Shown: positions 48,501-60,982 of the stretch, piece by piece
Numbering within the stretch: the stretch's first letter is position 1
Layout: every line of letters starts with the position of its first letter
Assembly: GCA_037974665.1 (NCBI GenBank)
Contig: CM075770.1
Coordinates: forward strand, 20,971,501 to 21,035,500
DNA: 64,000 nucleotides
Direction: 5' to 3'
Source of the DNA: Ehretia macrophylla
Lineage: Eukaryota > Streptophyta > Magnoliopsida > Boraginales > Ehretiaceae
The notes under the pieces: generated by a model
Told to the model about the DNA's origin: nothing
Seen by the model: the letters and a program-made list of their open reading frames with translations, nothing else
Databases searched by the model: none
Made by a program: the position numbers and the translations under genes

Positions 48501-51500
48501 GGCATTCGAAGAAAATATCAAAATGCAGGTAAAACTAATCTCATCATTGATTATCACAAAGCAAAGTAATAAAGTATATATAGATGATAAAACAGATCCT
48601 ACCTTAGCTGGACCAAAGGCCACTTAAGAAGAATATGTTGCAAAAACAAACCTTTCAATGTAATTTCCAACATCTCGAATCAGCTCATCATCCAACATGT
48701 TCAGAACACTAGCAACCTTATGGTCCAGAAATATTGGAAACACCATTAGAAAAGAACAAGCAGTAATTAAACGAAATTTGTTTTAAACAACTATCAAGTA
48801 TCTGAAATCCTGACTGAACTGATGCACAATATTAAGCCCAAGAAGATTTGAAATAGCTCCTAAAGTCAAACATCGTATTGTGAGCAACAGGAAATTACAC
48901 TAATTCATCAAAGTACAACAACTAAATCCAAGGAAATTTTTGCAACATTATGATGAGGTAGTTACCACTGAAAAACCGTTTGCGTTACATTACAAATTTT
49001 CAATAATACCTCCTTTAGTTTCTATCCATCATATTCTATCTTACATTGACATTGATAGGATTGTGGACATGTGTCTGTTTCAAATGTAAGAATTATACAA
49101 GGAGAACAGACAGGAGAAAATCTTCCTTTACTATTTGTTTTTTTTTCTTTCTGAAATCCACAGGTATCCGGACTATGCCTGACTAATCCCATGAGGCTCT
49201 GAAGTTAACGGTCAGATAAACTTCCAGTGGCCCTAAGGGACTCGAACTAGCGACCTCTAGGGAGCACACCCAAGGTCTAACCAGTTGAGCAACCCCCAAG
49301 GGTTACGCAAAACATAAAATTATATAGGATCGACATAAGAGACAGGTGCTCCAGCCTGATTGAAGTGATTATATGCCAGACATAACATCATAAAATTGCT
49401 CTATCACCATCTTAATAGATTTGAATGGATTTAGATTGGCTAGGTTAATTAGGGAGAGTGATCAGATATGTATCTTTTTGTCAATCTTTTGCAAGTATCA
49501 ATCATCCAGAACTGGGCACTTGATGTGTATGGAAGAACCTGCACGAGAGTGAGAGAAAGGGAGAATTGAGAGAATACAAACTTACAGAAATAGCAGTGTA
49601 GCATGCACGAACATCTACTTCTCCACCATCATGCATCCTGAAGGATAAATCATATGGAATACAACCTTGAAATGAGCAAACTCCTGTGTGATTATATCCA
49701 ATGAAACTTCATAATAGTCTTTCATTAACTAACATTAGAAGAATAGTCAAATCAGTGTAGTTGCGATATTTTTACATGGACTCTGTGTTATTATTTTAGG
49801 AACTAGGTGAAAACTAGAAACAAATTAGTCTTCCCTTTGGCCTGTAGAGTAAGACTTTTTTTTGAGAAATGAATAAATTTTATTAAAAACACACCAAGGA
49901 GGTGCTAAAATATTTACATCAAGAGCGTAGAGTAAGACTTTGATTTTCAGAAGACTATTAAATAAAACAACTATATACATTTCTTGTGCAAAATTGCATA
50001 TCATACATCATACCTGAAGCCCCCACTAGCGTCTTTCATCCGCAGCAGAAATGTATACAAATTTCCTCTGATATATAAAAGAAGTCAAAGTTAAAATTAT
50101 TCGGAAACTACAAGAGTCTAACAGCAAATGTTATAAAGAAGGACCACCTGTTAATTGATGACAAAGATCTATGCCCTCCCAATGTTATGAGTGAATTTAC
50201 TGCAGCATAAGTTGTTGCAAGATGAGGCATCTGATCCACCAAAAGAATTAGGTAAACAAAATTGATCGCTTCCTGGAAACTCTAGAATTTAAGACATTTG
50301 TGAAAAATTCAAGACTACATGCAAAATAAAGGCCCAAGGACAATGACCATAACTGGAAGAAAAAAAAAGACCTTATCATGGGCAATTAAAAGACCATCAG
50401 GAATATTCGGGAGTAGGGGAATCATTTTTGCAGTCATATTAATTAGGTACAATTGTATCTTTTATATATTAATATATACACATAAGAGACCAGTATTAAG
50501 CTTGAGTCCATAACCACAGTCCTCTCTTAAGGAAACATGTGGATAACAAAAAGGTGCATAAATATGGTGAAACAGTATTCTATTGAGTGATACAATCTTG
50601 CCTGACCAGGTCCACCACCATATCCACCATTTGGGTCCTGCAACGATTAAAGACAACACCACAACTGACTCAAAATTTACAGAATATAAATCCCAAATGC
50701 TTGAACTTAGTGAACATGCATAAAACCACGCCAGGGAAATAGGAGAACTTTCTAAAGTACATAGTAGTAAGGAAAAACTAGGATCATATGAAGATGTTGG
50801 TTACTTTCATAGTGTGAACAAGAAATATAATAGCAATAAGAATCACACGCATTTAAAAGCTATTGCCACGCAGTTTGCAGAACCAATCATAACTCAGAAT
50901 TAAATATCTTTCTTATTATGCCCGAAAAGATTTATACTGTTTTCTCTTCTTACAGAGTCATTTATGTATGTAATCATAAAAATGATACTCCAAGAAACCC
51001 ATGCATGTCAAATTATTCGGCTTACTAGGTGAGCCAAGAGAAGAGCAGAACCTGGAGCACAAGAGTACAATAAAATACAGCAAAAACACATAGTAATATC
51101 AAAGTGCATCTATATTCACAAATAGATCCACATGATGAAGGAACTTACGAAGAAAATATTATAGTAACGTGTAAAATATATATTGATGAAAGAGAGAGAG
51201 AGAGAGAGAGAGAGAACACTAATGGTGAATATGAATGTTATTCCTTGACCAGCTCATTTTAATTTCATGACCCATTGTCAACTTCATAAGACCACAGAGC
51301 AATAACAATGACATGTATTTCCATGTTCAATTATTACAAAATAATTTTTGTGTGTTTACAGTTTAAGAGGAAGGTGATCAGCCGCACTAACTGCGGAATA
51401 GCAATAGCACAACTCCATCTAATTTAATATGTAAACCTTCCTCTTAAGTTGCAAGGATTCAAACAGCGCAATGCAAAGGGTTATCATAAAGAGTTCCAAA

Positions 51501-52214
51501 CCTGGCAGCGGTTAAGAAAATCAATAGCATTACTTTCCAGCTCATTATCCACGGAATCTCCTAGTATAGTAATCGAATGCAGAATCCAGTAGCAGAGCCA
51601 AGGTCGACTGAGAACAAAATAAAATGTGCACATGTAATCAAGCCCCATACAATACGAATCAAACCAAACTAAGTTTTATCCTAGTAGGAATGTCGGTTTC
51701 ATATATTAAACTGGTAGAAAATTTCTTCAAAGAAATTTATAACACTATAGGATCACTAATAAGTTCCTCGCACAAGCTTAATCAACGTATTGAAACTAAA
51801 ACCTTGGCTTACACACTAAAATAAGCTCTCGTTACACAAAACTCCTGCTATATACGGTTTGTTTATAGATAACAGTTGTAAAGAAAGGAGGAGAGCTTAC
51901 TTAGCATCCAGTACAGCAAAAGATGGAGCAAGCTTTCTAAGACCTTTAGTAAGATACTCCATATGCTCGTCGCGTTGAATCTCCAAGCTTTTTTTTTTTT
52001 TTTCCCACATATCGAACAAGTTAGAAAATTAATCAAATAAAAATACTCAAATAGGAAAAGGAAAATAAAAAATAAAACCCTAGATTTTGGGAGCTGACTT
52101 GGCAATTTGATCATGGCGAGGCATGTTGTAAAAGGTCCGATATATCTGGTTGACATGTTGCTCCACCATCAATTGGTCTTCTTGAGTCTTCGTTAGCCTC
52201 GCCGCTCGCTCCAT
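45574..52214 (-). CDS. FTB/ERA1: protein farnesyltransferase subunit beta
   Basis: Fourteen exons on the minus strand: 52214-52099, 51987-51901, 51607-51502, 50637-50602, 50230-50148, 50067-50014, 49637-49586, 48716-48652, 48083-48027, 47797-47725, 46848-46762, 46558-46366, 46225-46098, 45807-45574. Phases fit throughout and give 456 aa. Intron 4 has a GC donor. Domain: alpha-alpha barrel prenyltransferase (RPWLCYWILHSI, GGYGGGPGQMPHLATTYAAV, CQTYEGGIAGEPGSEAHGGY, GFQGRTNKLVDGCYSFWQ, YYHTCYCLSGLS). The zinc ligands are D265, C267 and H396 by family alignment. Plants carry an acidic, low-complexity insert after FWQ (about residues 290-330). With the alpha subunit it transfers farnesyl to CaaX proteins; Arabidopsis era1 mutants are ABA-hypersensitive. 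No lesion seen. Confidence 0.96.
49139..49304 (-). mobile_element. tRNA-derived SINE (Au-like) in farnesyltransferase intron 7
   Basis: On the minus strand: A box TTGCTCAACTGGTTAGACC, B box GCTAGTTCGAGTCCC about 30 bp later, then a conserved body (AGGGCCACTGGAAG, CTGACCGTTAACTTCAG, GGGATTAGTC) and an A-rich tail. The box spacing and body resemble the plant Au SINE family as I remember it. Intronic, antisense positions checked: same strand as the host gene. Confidence 0.8.
51190..51214. repeat. (AG)n microsatellite in farnesyltransferase intron 3
   Basis: About 12 AG units; simple repeat inside the intron. Confidence 0.9.
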
Positions 52215-52582
52215 TTCAATCACTAAGCTAGCACAGACTGCTCTGCTCTGCTTTAACTATTTGGAGGCTCGTGTTTGCTGCCTGAGTTTTTTTTCTTTTA
52301 TGACATGGCAACCACCTAGTCATTACTGGGTTATTCGGCGAAACCCATGTAGTAAATTTCAAGTATAACAGTGTCTCAAATGTGCAGCAAATCATTCAAA
52401 AATAAAATTTTAAAATAGTAAAAAAATTTTAACCTCACGACTTCACACATAAGTTTTTTAATCTTTAAATTAAGCAACTTGCATTTTATTTTTTTTGGTC
52501 AAAAGCAACTTTCATAACTAAATTATATTTTGTTATAGTGAATTCAATCAATTAATTTTGAAAGTATTTTGGCATGTACATA

Positions 52583-53048
52583 GTGTTTGGATTGCACAAA
52601 GGAATGGAAAGGAAAGAAAATTAGAGGAAGAAAAATAAAAGAAAGGAAATAAAAAATATTGTTTGGATTGTAATAAACTAATAATAAAAATAAAGAGAAA
52701 ATATTTTATAATTTTTTGTTTGGATTGAAGAAGGAAGAAAAAAATAATAATTTTAAATAAAAAGTTACTTGAGTTTCTTTTGAGATAATGTAGAGTTTAA
52801 AGTGTAATAAGGATAATTGTGAAAATAAAAAAATAAAAAGAAATTGGGACAATAAAAGCTTTTTATCTTTAACCTTTTATTTCCTTCCAAAAAATTCTAA
52901 ATTTGAAGGATTGTCAAATTCTTCCAATTAAAGGAAATATAAGAGATTTAAAACCCTTTCATAACTTTTCCATCCTTTAAAATTCAAATACAAACAAGGG
53001 GAATAATTTCTTATTCCCTCATTTCCTTAATAATTCCAATCCAAACAC
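52583..53048. mobile_element. MITE-like element with GTGTTTGGATTG ends, 466 bp
   Basis: GTGTTTGGATTG at the left and its exact complement CAATCCAAACAC at the right. The interior is a purine-rich half (GGAAAGGAAAGAAAA) facing a pyrimidine-rich half, and TTGTTTGGATTG recurs inside at about 52660 and 52720. Target duplication is not clear. It lies 370 bp upstream of the farnesyltransferase start codon. Confidence 0.65.
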
Positions 53049-53065
53049 GCTGGTATAGTTATTAA

Positions 53066-53360
53066 ACTTGTTTAAAAGATAGACCATAATGCTTGAGTTT
53101 GTCTGTAGTATGTTATAATTTTGAAAGTGGTAGTTTATTAGAATATTGATTTCTTACTATATTGTATTTTTGAAAGTTGTAGTTTCTAGAATGCTAATTT
53201 TGTGGACGTTGTGGGTATTTAATTTGTTTAAAAGATAAACTATAATGCTTGAGTTTGTAATTCACTTGTAGTGATCAAATTAGGGGCTAGTATTTTTGAA
53301 AGTGGCAGTTTTTAAACAGTTGTGATGGTGGATAAGTTGTGATGGTGGATAAGAGGATTA
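53066..53360. repeat. 156-bp direct repeat and a 17-bp tandem duplicate
   Basis: TTGTTTAAAAGATA(A/G)AC... recurs 156 bp apart (53068 and 53224), each copy followed by TATTTTTGAAAGT-type sequence. GTTGTGATGGTGGATAA is duplicated head to tail at about 53320-53353. Non-coding. Confidence 0.75.
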
Positions 53361-54054
53361 AGTTTAGTGGAGTGATTAGGTCTCGAGTTTGAATTAATTA
53401 GAAGGTAGGTAGGGAGTCACTTTTAATTTATTTGGGACAAAAACAATAGTTGTAATGGTCTTTATTTATATTCTTAGTATATCATATTTTAAACAGTGGT
53501 AGTTTTTTAAAATTGTAATTTTGTGGAGAGACAAAACATTGTTTAAGTCATTTTATTCCATGATTTACTATTTTTCTCTATGTTATTACTATCAAAGTCC
53601 TATTTTTCAGTCACAATATCAAGTGAAATCCATGGCTCATTCTTTCATAGAACCAAACTCCAAAAGTTTAAGAAAATCAATTGAAGTTTGGTAGTTTTGT
53701 TAAGAGTTTAAAAAACATAAAATCAACTTTGCGTTTCTTAATTAGAAACACAAATCCTTGTAGTGTAGAAATATTCGCATAACTTCCTGATCTGTTCGGC
53801 CTGTTTGATTTTGTTCGTTTCTTCATCCAAACTAGCGAAGCAATTTAAAATGAGTATTTTAGCCTTCTATGTACTATAAGTAGAAGAAAATTCCAATAAA
53901 TAAATATTAAAAAAAATATGGGGGAAGATGGAGAGCAACAACAAGAGATGGAAGGAAAACTGACATAAATCAAAGTAGAAATTAAAATCCATTCAAATTT
54001 ATGTATATCAATACAATTTTGTGTTTTGACCAAATCAAACCAAACTAAATAAAA

Positions 54055-54420
54055 TTAAGTCTTGTCCCACTAGGTGGATCGACTATCTGGATTATTCGAC
54101 GTCATTCATTTATGTCAAGAGTTATCTCCTCTATAAACTCCATACACGCAAGGTTTTGTCTAATTATTTCCGTCCAAGTAATCTTAGGTCTATCTCTACC
54201 CTTCTTCTGGTGTATTATTTCTAAAATTTCGCACCTTCTAACAGGTGCCTTAACAGGTTGTGTCCTGATATGGCTAAACCATCTTAGACGATTTTCTCTC
54301 ATCTTATCTTCAATCGTGGCCACTCTTACTCTTTTACGTATCACTTTGTTCCTAATTTTATCCTCCCTAGTTTTACCACATACTCTTTCATATGGATTTG
54401 TATTTTGACCAAAAAAAAAA
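54055..54420 (-). mobile_element. LINE (non-LTR retrotransposon) 3' fragment
   Basis: On the minus strand a frame (54344-54102) reads EDKMRENRLRWFSHI, PVRRCEILEI and GRDRPKITWTEIIRQNL, the well-known C-terminal segment after the RT domain in plant RTE-type LINEs. It is followed by the PPSGTRLN-like end and an A/T-rich tail near 54050. Only this end survives. A run of A lies at the other border (54410-54424). Confidence 0.82.
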
Positions 54421-55381
54421 AAAACAATTTTGTGTGAGTTTGAGCATTGATGCAGGACATGAATAAAAATGGTGAACGCAGTAGTTATGGTGCTGGTTCT
54501 TAGTTTGGTGTCTAATAATTGATGGATGATGAGGTATAAAAGTTTAGTGAGGGCGTGAGTCTTTGTGGTAAGGCTTGCATAGAAGATAGAACGATTTGAG
54601 AAGGAAAAAAATATTAGCGATACTAAAATGGTGACAAGTGAAATTAATGGTAGCTAAGGTGGTGTGTGGTGGTACAAGATGTTGGACTTGTGTAGAGGGG
54701 TAGAGGAAAAAAAGAATAAAAGAATTTTGTTCATTTTTACACATCACTTTTTGAGAGAAAATTTACATTTTTTGTGAATATATCAATTTTTATCCGTGCA
54801 AAACAAATATTATTTTAAAACAAAATCTGTTATATTATAATTTGGCCTAATAGGAAAAAAAAATTTGTTATGTGTACATTTCTAAACCATAAGGAGTTTT
54901 TTTTTTTTTTTTTGTCGAAAAGGCCTTATTGTATTGCCATGTAATTCAAAGTACATTGACCAACATCTATGGTTAGCATTTCGAAATACAAGAGTAGAAA
55001 GTTCGAGAGAATATTAATAGACTAAGTAAATGGTGAATGATCTTTTCTAATTGCCTGAGTAGTCCAGTTAGTTATTTTGTTCGCCAATCGTGTGATCTAA
55101 CAAAATGAGCAGCCAGAAACTGGTGATAGGAGATAGTAAGAGTTGTGGACTATTGAGGAGAGACGTTAATCACACAATGTTGAGTCCCTAAAGGCATTAA
55201 TAATTTGAGCCGCATCCGATCCAATTATTATTGTTATAGGGGACTTGTAAATAGTGAGTAACAAATATGTTGCTAGACAAGCAAGAGACTTCACTATTTT
55301 GGGGCTGTCACAACAGACTGAAAAGCCTCAACCATCACTTACACATCCATTTGAGTCACGAACCACCACAACTATACCTAA
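54421..55381. other. intergenic DNA, no gene seen
   Basis: AT-rich with T-run at 54895-54914 followed by GTCGAAAAGGCC-type sequence seen in other plant repeats. No supported gene. Confidence 0.4.
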
Positions 55382-55716
55382 GGGCATCTTTAATAGAATA
55401 TTTAAATACAAAATTTTCATAATTTAGGTATTTTTAGAGACTCCAATCTCTAAAAATAATACTATTCATGACAAAAGTACGTGGGGTCCACCACTTTTAG
55501 CTTAAAAGATGTCAAAATAGAGACCCAGTCTCCATTTTCTTTTACAAATTTGTTGAAAAAAATAGAGACTGGGTCTCTATATTGGCATCTTTTAAGTCAA
55601 AAGTGGTGGACCCTACTTACTTTTGTCATGAATAGTATTGATTTTAGAGACTGGGATATCTAAAAATATCCAAATTAAAAAAAATTTACATTTTACAGAC
55701 TCTATTGAAGATAACC
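55382..55716. mobile_element. Tourist-like (PIF/Harbinger) fold-back MITE, 335 bp
   Basis: The two halves are near-complete inverse copies: GTGGGGTCCACCACTTTTAG / CTTTTAAGTCAAAAGTGGTGG, and AATAGAGACCCAGTCTC / AGAGACTGGGTCTCTAT. Ends are GGGCATCTTTAATAGA and TCTATTGAAGATAACC. TAA flanks both sides (55379-55381 and 55717-55719), the 3-bp duplication of the Harbinger group. No coding capacity. Confidence 0.85.
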
Positions 55717-55719
55717 TAA

Positions 55720-57500
55720 TGAATAATATGTGCGATCAAAAGAAGCATCACAGTTCAATTTTATTGTCCCGGGGGTGGGGGTGCCCAGTAAATGGGTGAT
55801 CTCCGCCTGGTCTTGGAGTGCTGTTCCCAAGAGGATTTTTTTTCTTTCTTGTCCGTTTTTTATTTTTTTATTTTTTGGTCGGATTTTTCTTTCTTGTGTA
55901 AAATCATTATTTCTTTAGTCAAAAAATTCATTATTCAAATGAGAACTAGATTTTCACCAAAAAAAAAAGAGAACTAGATGGCTTTGTTGGATGCCATTAT
56001 TAGTCCACAGGTATGACATCTCAGCTTTGGACTGCCACATCTTTGAAGTGAGCCATACTAGCACGTCTCTAATTCCTTGGACAATTCAATTCAACCCTGT
56101 GTAACAAGTTAGCAAAAAGTAAAATTTAGTATAAGTAATATGATGACTTAAGTCCCACCCCTTCAATCCTAATCTTGAATTTTTTTTCTTGAGCACATTG
56201 ACGTAAACAGAAAGTGTTTCACATATAAAAATGTCACATTAAACTTAATATTTTATCTCTTCAAAATATGTCAATTTTGTAAGTCATCTGAGATGGATCG
56301 CTCAAACTAAATTAAGCAAATGCTTTGGCAAAGATTTTGGATGAAATTTGCAATTTTCTGAGATATAGATGAGAAATTCATATCTTTAATTCAAATAAGT
56401 CAAGATACAATTTTCCTTGAACAAATTTTAATATATTTTATGTTTAACTAACTCGAATTATATTTCATCCACGCAAGACCGTATTTCTTGAAGTTTGAAT
56501 TACAATATAAATTTAGAGTGTTTTTTTATTAAGAAAGAATGATGGTTTAATTTTTAATTGGATAAGGAATACTACTCATTAATTAGCAAAAAAGAACAGG
56601 AATATTAATCATTGATGGGAGGCCATCTTCCTAGCTTGCCACTCGTGCCGACAAAAAAAAAAACTTGCCGCTCGTGAGGCGATCAGGCAATGCAAAGCTG
56701 ACTCGTTTGGTCATTACCATCTTGTGGAAATAATGAAGTTTTGGTCGTAAATAGATGTAAAATTGACACTGATTCAATGAATGAGCCCATTTGACAACCA
56801 CCCGGTGTTCACTTAAAAATGATAAGATCCGACAAAAAAACAAAAAAGATAAGATAAGGATTAACTTTCGTCCTTTAGGTTTCAGAAATTAAAATTTAGC
56901 CATTTAAAGAACGCGGGCATTGGCATTTCAATTTCCATAATTAGACTAAAACTTTGACTATTTTCATAATACTTTAGATGAACAAGATTTTGGTCTCACC
57001 CATAATAAATGATAACATATTTTTTTCTTTTATGTTCAAGAAACACAATTTAAGAAATAACAATGGGCCAAAATATTTAATTAGCATCTCATAATCTATT
57101 AGTGATGCCTTATTGCAATATCTGCTCCTGCTATGTCCTCTTGGCTAGTCATTAAATATGACCCGGATCTATCCATTTACTTTTATGTATTTTGAATAAT
57201 GAATAAATACTTTACCTTTCTTCAGACTAAAAGTAAATAAAAATAAAACTGCATACCTTATATAAATTTCTAAAATAGAAAAAAAAATATAGTGTTATAA
57301 TTTATAACATTATTTAATGTCCCACTAAAATAATAAATTATTGAAGATTCGAATAATAGCATCCAAGATAATGCACATAAATTCAACAATTTAGACTTTA
57401 TTATTGGAACAATCAAGTTTTAGGGGATTTTATTGGTTTAATCCAAAATAGTTGGGGTGAAATTAACATTTGGATAAAAGTTCGAACAACTCCTTATTTG
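55720..57500. other. intergenic DNA, no gene seen
   Basis: AT-rich. A G-rich patch CGGGGGTGGGGGTGCCC lies at about 55770. Small frames overlapping it are T-rich and motif-free. Confidence 0.4.
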
Positions 57501-57587
57501 TCAATTTTTATTAAGTTGTGGGGGCAGGGGCCACACAGCTGCATGAACCAGGCCGACGAATGATTCCAAATTGTTTTTTCCATTTGC

Positions 57588-57595
57588 CTATAAGA
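57588..57595 (+). promoter_or_regulatory. possible TATA box of formate dehydrogenase
   Basis: CTATAAGA, 128 bp before the start codon; spacing fits a leader of about 100 nt. Weak match to TATAAA. Confidence 0.4.
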
Positions 57596-57722
57596 AGCAG
57601 TCGAGTTCACGAGCTCTGTCACACTCTTCTCACCTCGACTATATCTGCTTTTGTACTACTGCTTCAATCAAAAATCATCTTTACTATAAAAAAAAAATTA
57701 GAAGCTTTTGACCAAGGTTGAT

Positions 57723-60700
57723 ATGGCGATGAAGCGTGTTGCTGCTTCTGCCGTTCGTGCTCTTTCCTCTTCTTCGATCGTCACCAGACAGCTTCATGTA
57801 AGCTTATCTTTTGATCTTTGATTTCGGTTCTCTTATTATTTCTTTAGCCAACATACAGAGTCCAGTTTTGTCAGTCCTCGGGTTTAAGTACTAGTTTGCC
57901 AACACATTGGATTTAATTTATTATTTAAAAATACTTAAATCCATGGTGGTAGCGATGGACAATCAAATTATTATCAACTGAAAACACATATTTACAGAAA
58001 TCAATGTATGATGTGGTGTTACAAGTTTGTTTCTTTTTTGCATCTTTACTCCCAAAGATGCAATGGCGGAGCCAAGTGAGGGCAGTGGGGCTCAAAAAAG
58101 AATAAAAAGAAATTGATGCTTTTAAAAAAAATTAAAAAATATTTACGTATTTTTACTTGAGAAAATTATATTCCTAATAGGTAAAAAATTATATATTGTA
58201 ACCGCCGCCGACAAGAAATTTGGATCCACTCCTACAAAGATGATCACATGAATTTTCTGGTCGGAATCTTTACAACGATCGATTAATCGACGATAAACAG
58301 GTGAAGACCAAAATTATCTTTGGTCAAAACGGCTAGGCGTCCATCAATTTAGTCCAGCTGTATGTAATATGTTTTCCCCATTTTATCTCGCACGTGTGTT
58401 GTTTAGGACGAGGATGGTTACGTCTCGCACGGTGCATGCCGTAAGCGTGAGTCTTTTGTCACATCATCACGTGACAAACATTGACTAACAATTGTATCTT
58501 CTCATCTTCTTGTAAAAAATATATATTCTCGTAACGCTTATTATCTTATAAAATTATGTATATGTATCAGATAAGATGATAAACTGTTAAAAATAAATAC
58601 ACTTGGTTTATTTAAGCCTATTATCCATTTGTTAATGTTTGATTAAATATTTGATGATTCATATCTTTCTCGTAACGTTACTGAACTATGAGTGTCTCAT
58701 TTAACTTGTACAGAGTTCTACTGGAAGCAAAAAGATTGTTGGAGTGTTTTACAATGCAAATGAATATGCATCCATGAATCCCAATTTTGTTGGCTGCGTG
58801 GAGAATGCATTGGGTATACGTTCCTGGTTGGAATCACAAGGTCACCATTACATAGTTACATCTGACAAAGAAGGACCAGATTGTGGTAAGCAAACACTGC
58901 ACATTGTGTTTACCAGTTTTTTTTTTTTTTTGTTTGGTCGAAGTGTTTACCAGTTTTGATTCGTTCATAGAGACATCAAATTAATTACATAAATATTCCT
59001 AATAGACTAAGTTTTTTAATGAAGCGATCGTTTCCATACTATTACTTTTGTTTACCACGCACATATTTTAAAATCTCACTTTCACATACGGGTATGTTTA
59101 CAGTGCCTATGTGTTGCTCTCTTTGTTGAGATAAATTGACTCTTTTGTATACTTGTCTGCTTGCAGAGCTTGAGAAACATATTCCAGATCTCCATGTCCT
59201 GATAACAACTCCCTTTCATCCAGCTTATGTTACTGCTGAAAGGATCAAGAAGGCGAAAAATTTGCAGCTGTTGCTCACCGCTGGAATTGGCTCGGATCAT
59301 ATTGATCTGAAAGCTGCAGCTGCGGCAGGGCTGACAGTGGCTGAGGTCACTGGAAGCAATGTTGTCTCAGTTGCTGAAGATGAATTGATGAGAATTCTCA
59401 TTCTCGTTCGGAATTTCCTGCCTGGTCACCATCAGGTAATTAGTGGGGAGTGGAATGTTGCAGCTATTGCTTACAGAGCTTATGATCTCGAGGGCAAGAC
59501 TGTTGGAACAGTTGGTGCTGGACGTATTGGTAGGCTTTTACTCCAGAGATTAAAACCTTTCAATTGTAATCTGTTGTACCATGACCGTGTCAAGATGGAC
59601 CCCGAATTAGAGAATCAAATAGGGGCAAAGTTTGAGGAAGATCTTGACAAAATGCTCCCCAAATGTGACATCATCGTTATCAACACTCCTCTGACAGAGA
59701 AAACAAAGTAAGAAAGACTTCATTACCAGTTTGCACTGTGATTTCCATGCCCGATAATCTTTCAGTGTTGTGGATACAACTGATAGAATTGTATAATTTA
59801 CAAAATTGGTCTAATCTGATACACTTTGTCAAGCCAAGTTTAAACCTCTAACATACAGGACAAGCGTGCTCTTCATGTTACTTTTTGGTGAGGGAAGGGA
59901 AATTAAATTTTATTTTCAAGTGGGAGGGATGGATTTGTTAAATTCCTAATGCATTCTATTCTACTCAGTCGTATTTCTCTGCCATTAACTACAATTCTAG
60001 ATTACATATTTACCGAAATGTTATCTTTTCTATCACATGAATTGCCTAAGACCTCCGTCTTGAATTGCCGAGTAAGGGGGGCTTCAGTTGTGCTGCTTCA
60101 TATTTGTCATATAATACATGCCCACTATATAGCTTGATGCCCATGGACTTAATTGATTCAATGTTGGTGTGAGCCAAGTTTGCTTGCAGCTTTTCATGAT
60201 TGTTTTTATGTGATTTAGAGGGATGTTTGACAAAGATAAGATTGCTAAGATGAAGAAGGGCGTCCTAATTGTTAATAATGCCAGAGGAGCAATCATGGAC
60301 ACACAAGCAGTGGTTGATGCCTGTTCTAGTGGACACATTGCAGGTAACTTTAGCAACATCAGATGTAGGAATCTGATGATTCATGAAATAATGATGAAAA
60401 CACTAAGTGTTTTCAAACAGAAATTTTATCGAGCCTGTTGTTCTTTTTGTTTCTTTTCAATATCAGTTTATTCCCCCTTTTAGATTAGTTTTTATTTTAA
60501 AGGAACATACAGATTAGAGTAGGGTATGATATCGTTCCTGATAGAGTAGCCTTCATTGAATTAAGATATTAAGATGTTCTCAACTGAAATATCCATTCGT
60601 GGTATTTTGTTAATTTTCAGGTTACAGTGGAGATGTTTGGCATCCACAACCAGCACCAAAGGACCACCCCTGGCGTTACATGCCAAACCAAGCCATGACT

Positions 60701-60982
60701 CCTCATATCTCAGGAACTACCATCGATGCACAGGTATTCAATTACTTTTAGTTGTTCTTTTCCACCTTTTCCAAGTCCTTCGAACTCTTTCCTTCCATTT
60801 CCGATTATAAGTTGCAAAAATTCAAATCTAGCAAACATAAGGAGCTGTATAATGTAAATGGTGCACAGTTGCGTTATGCGGCTGGCGTCAAGGACATGTT
60901 GGATAGGTACTTCAAGGGAGAGGATTTTCCACCTCAGCATTACATCGTCAAGGATGGGGAGCTAGCAAGTCAATACCGCTAA
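57723..60982 (+). CDS. FDH: NAD-dependent formate dehydrogenase, mitochondrial
   Basis: Six exons: 57723-57797, 58714-58885, 59167-59707, 60219-60343, 60621-60733, 60869-60982; 379 aa. Exon 1 codes for an Arg/Ser/Ala-rich presequence ([18 protein letters not shown]), a mitochondrial targeting peptide, and the first ATG is used. The enzyme oxidises formate to CO2 with NAD+. Visible sites: formate-binding N147, Rossmann GAGRIG 199-204, catalytic R285 (NNARGAI), D309, Q314 and H333 (MTPHISGTT), each one residue offset from the Pseudomonas enzyme numbering as I recall it. Family knowledge: plant FDH is stress-induced and strongly conserved. No lesions. Intron 1 hosts a hAT MITE. Confidence 0.97.
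58061..58234. mobile_element. hAT-type MITE, 174 bp, in FDH intron 1
   Basis: Left end CAATGGCGGAGCCAAG; right end TTGGATCCACTCCTA, an imperfect inverse. A perfect 8-bp duplication CAAAGATG flanks it (58053-58060 and 58235-58242), the hAT signature. Interior A/T-rich. Confidence 0.82.

Noticed and set aside
55764..55792. possible G-quadruplex in the G-rich patch
   Set aside because: Only three runs of three or more G are clear within a short span; not enough to support a stable four-run structure.
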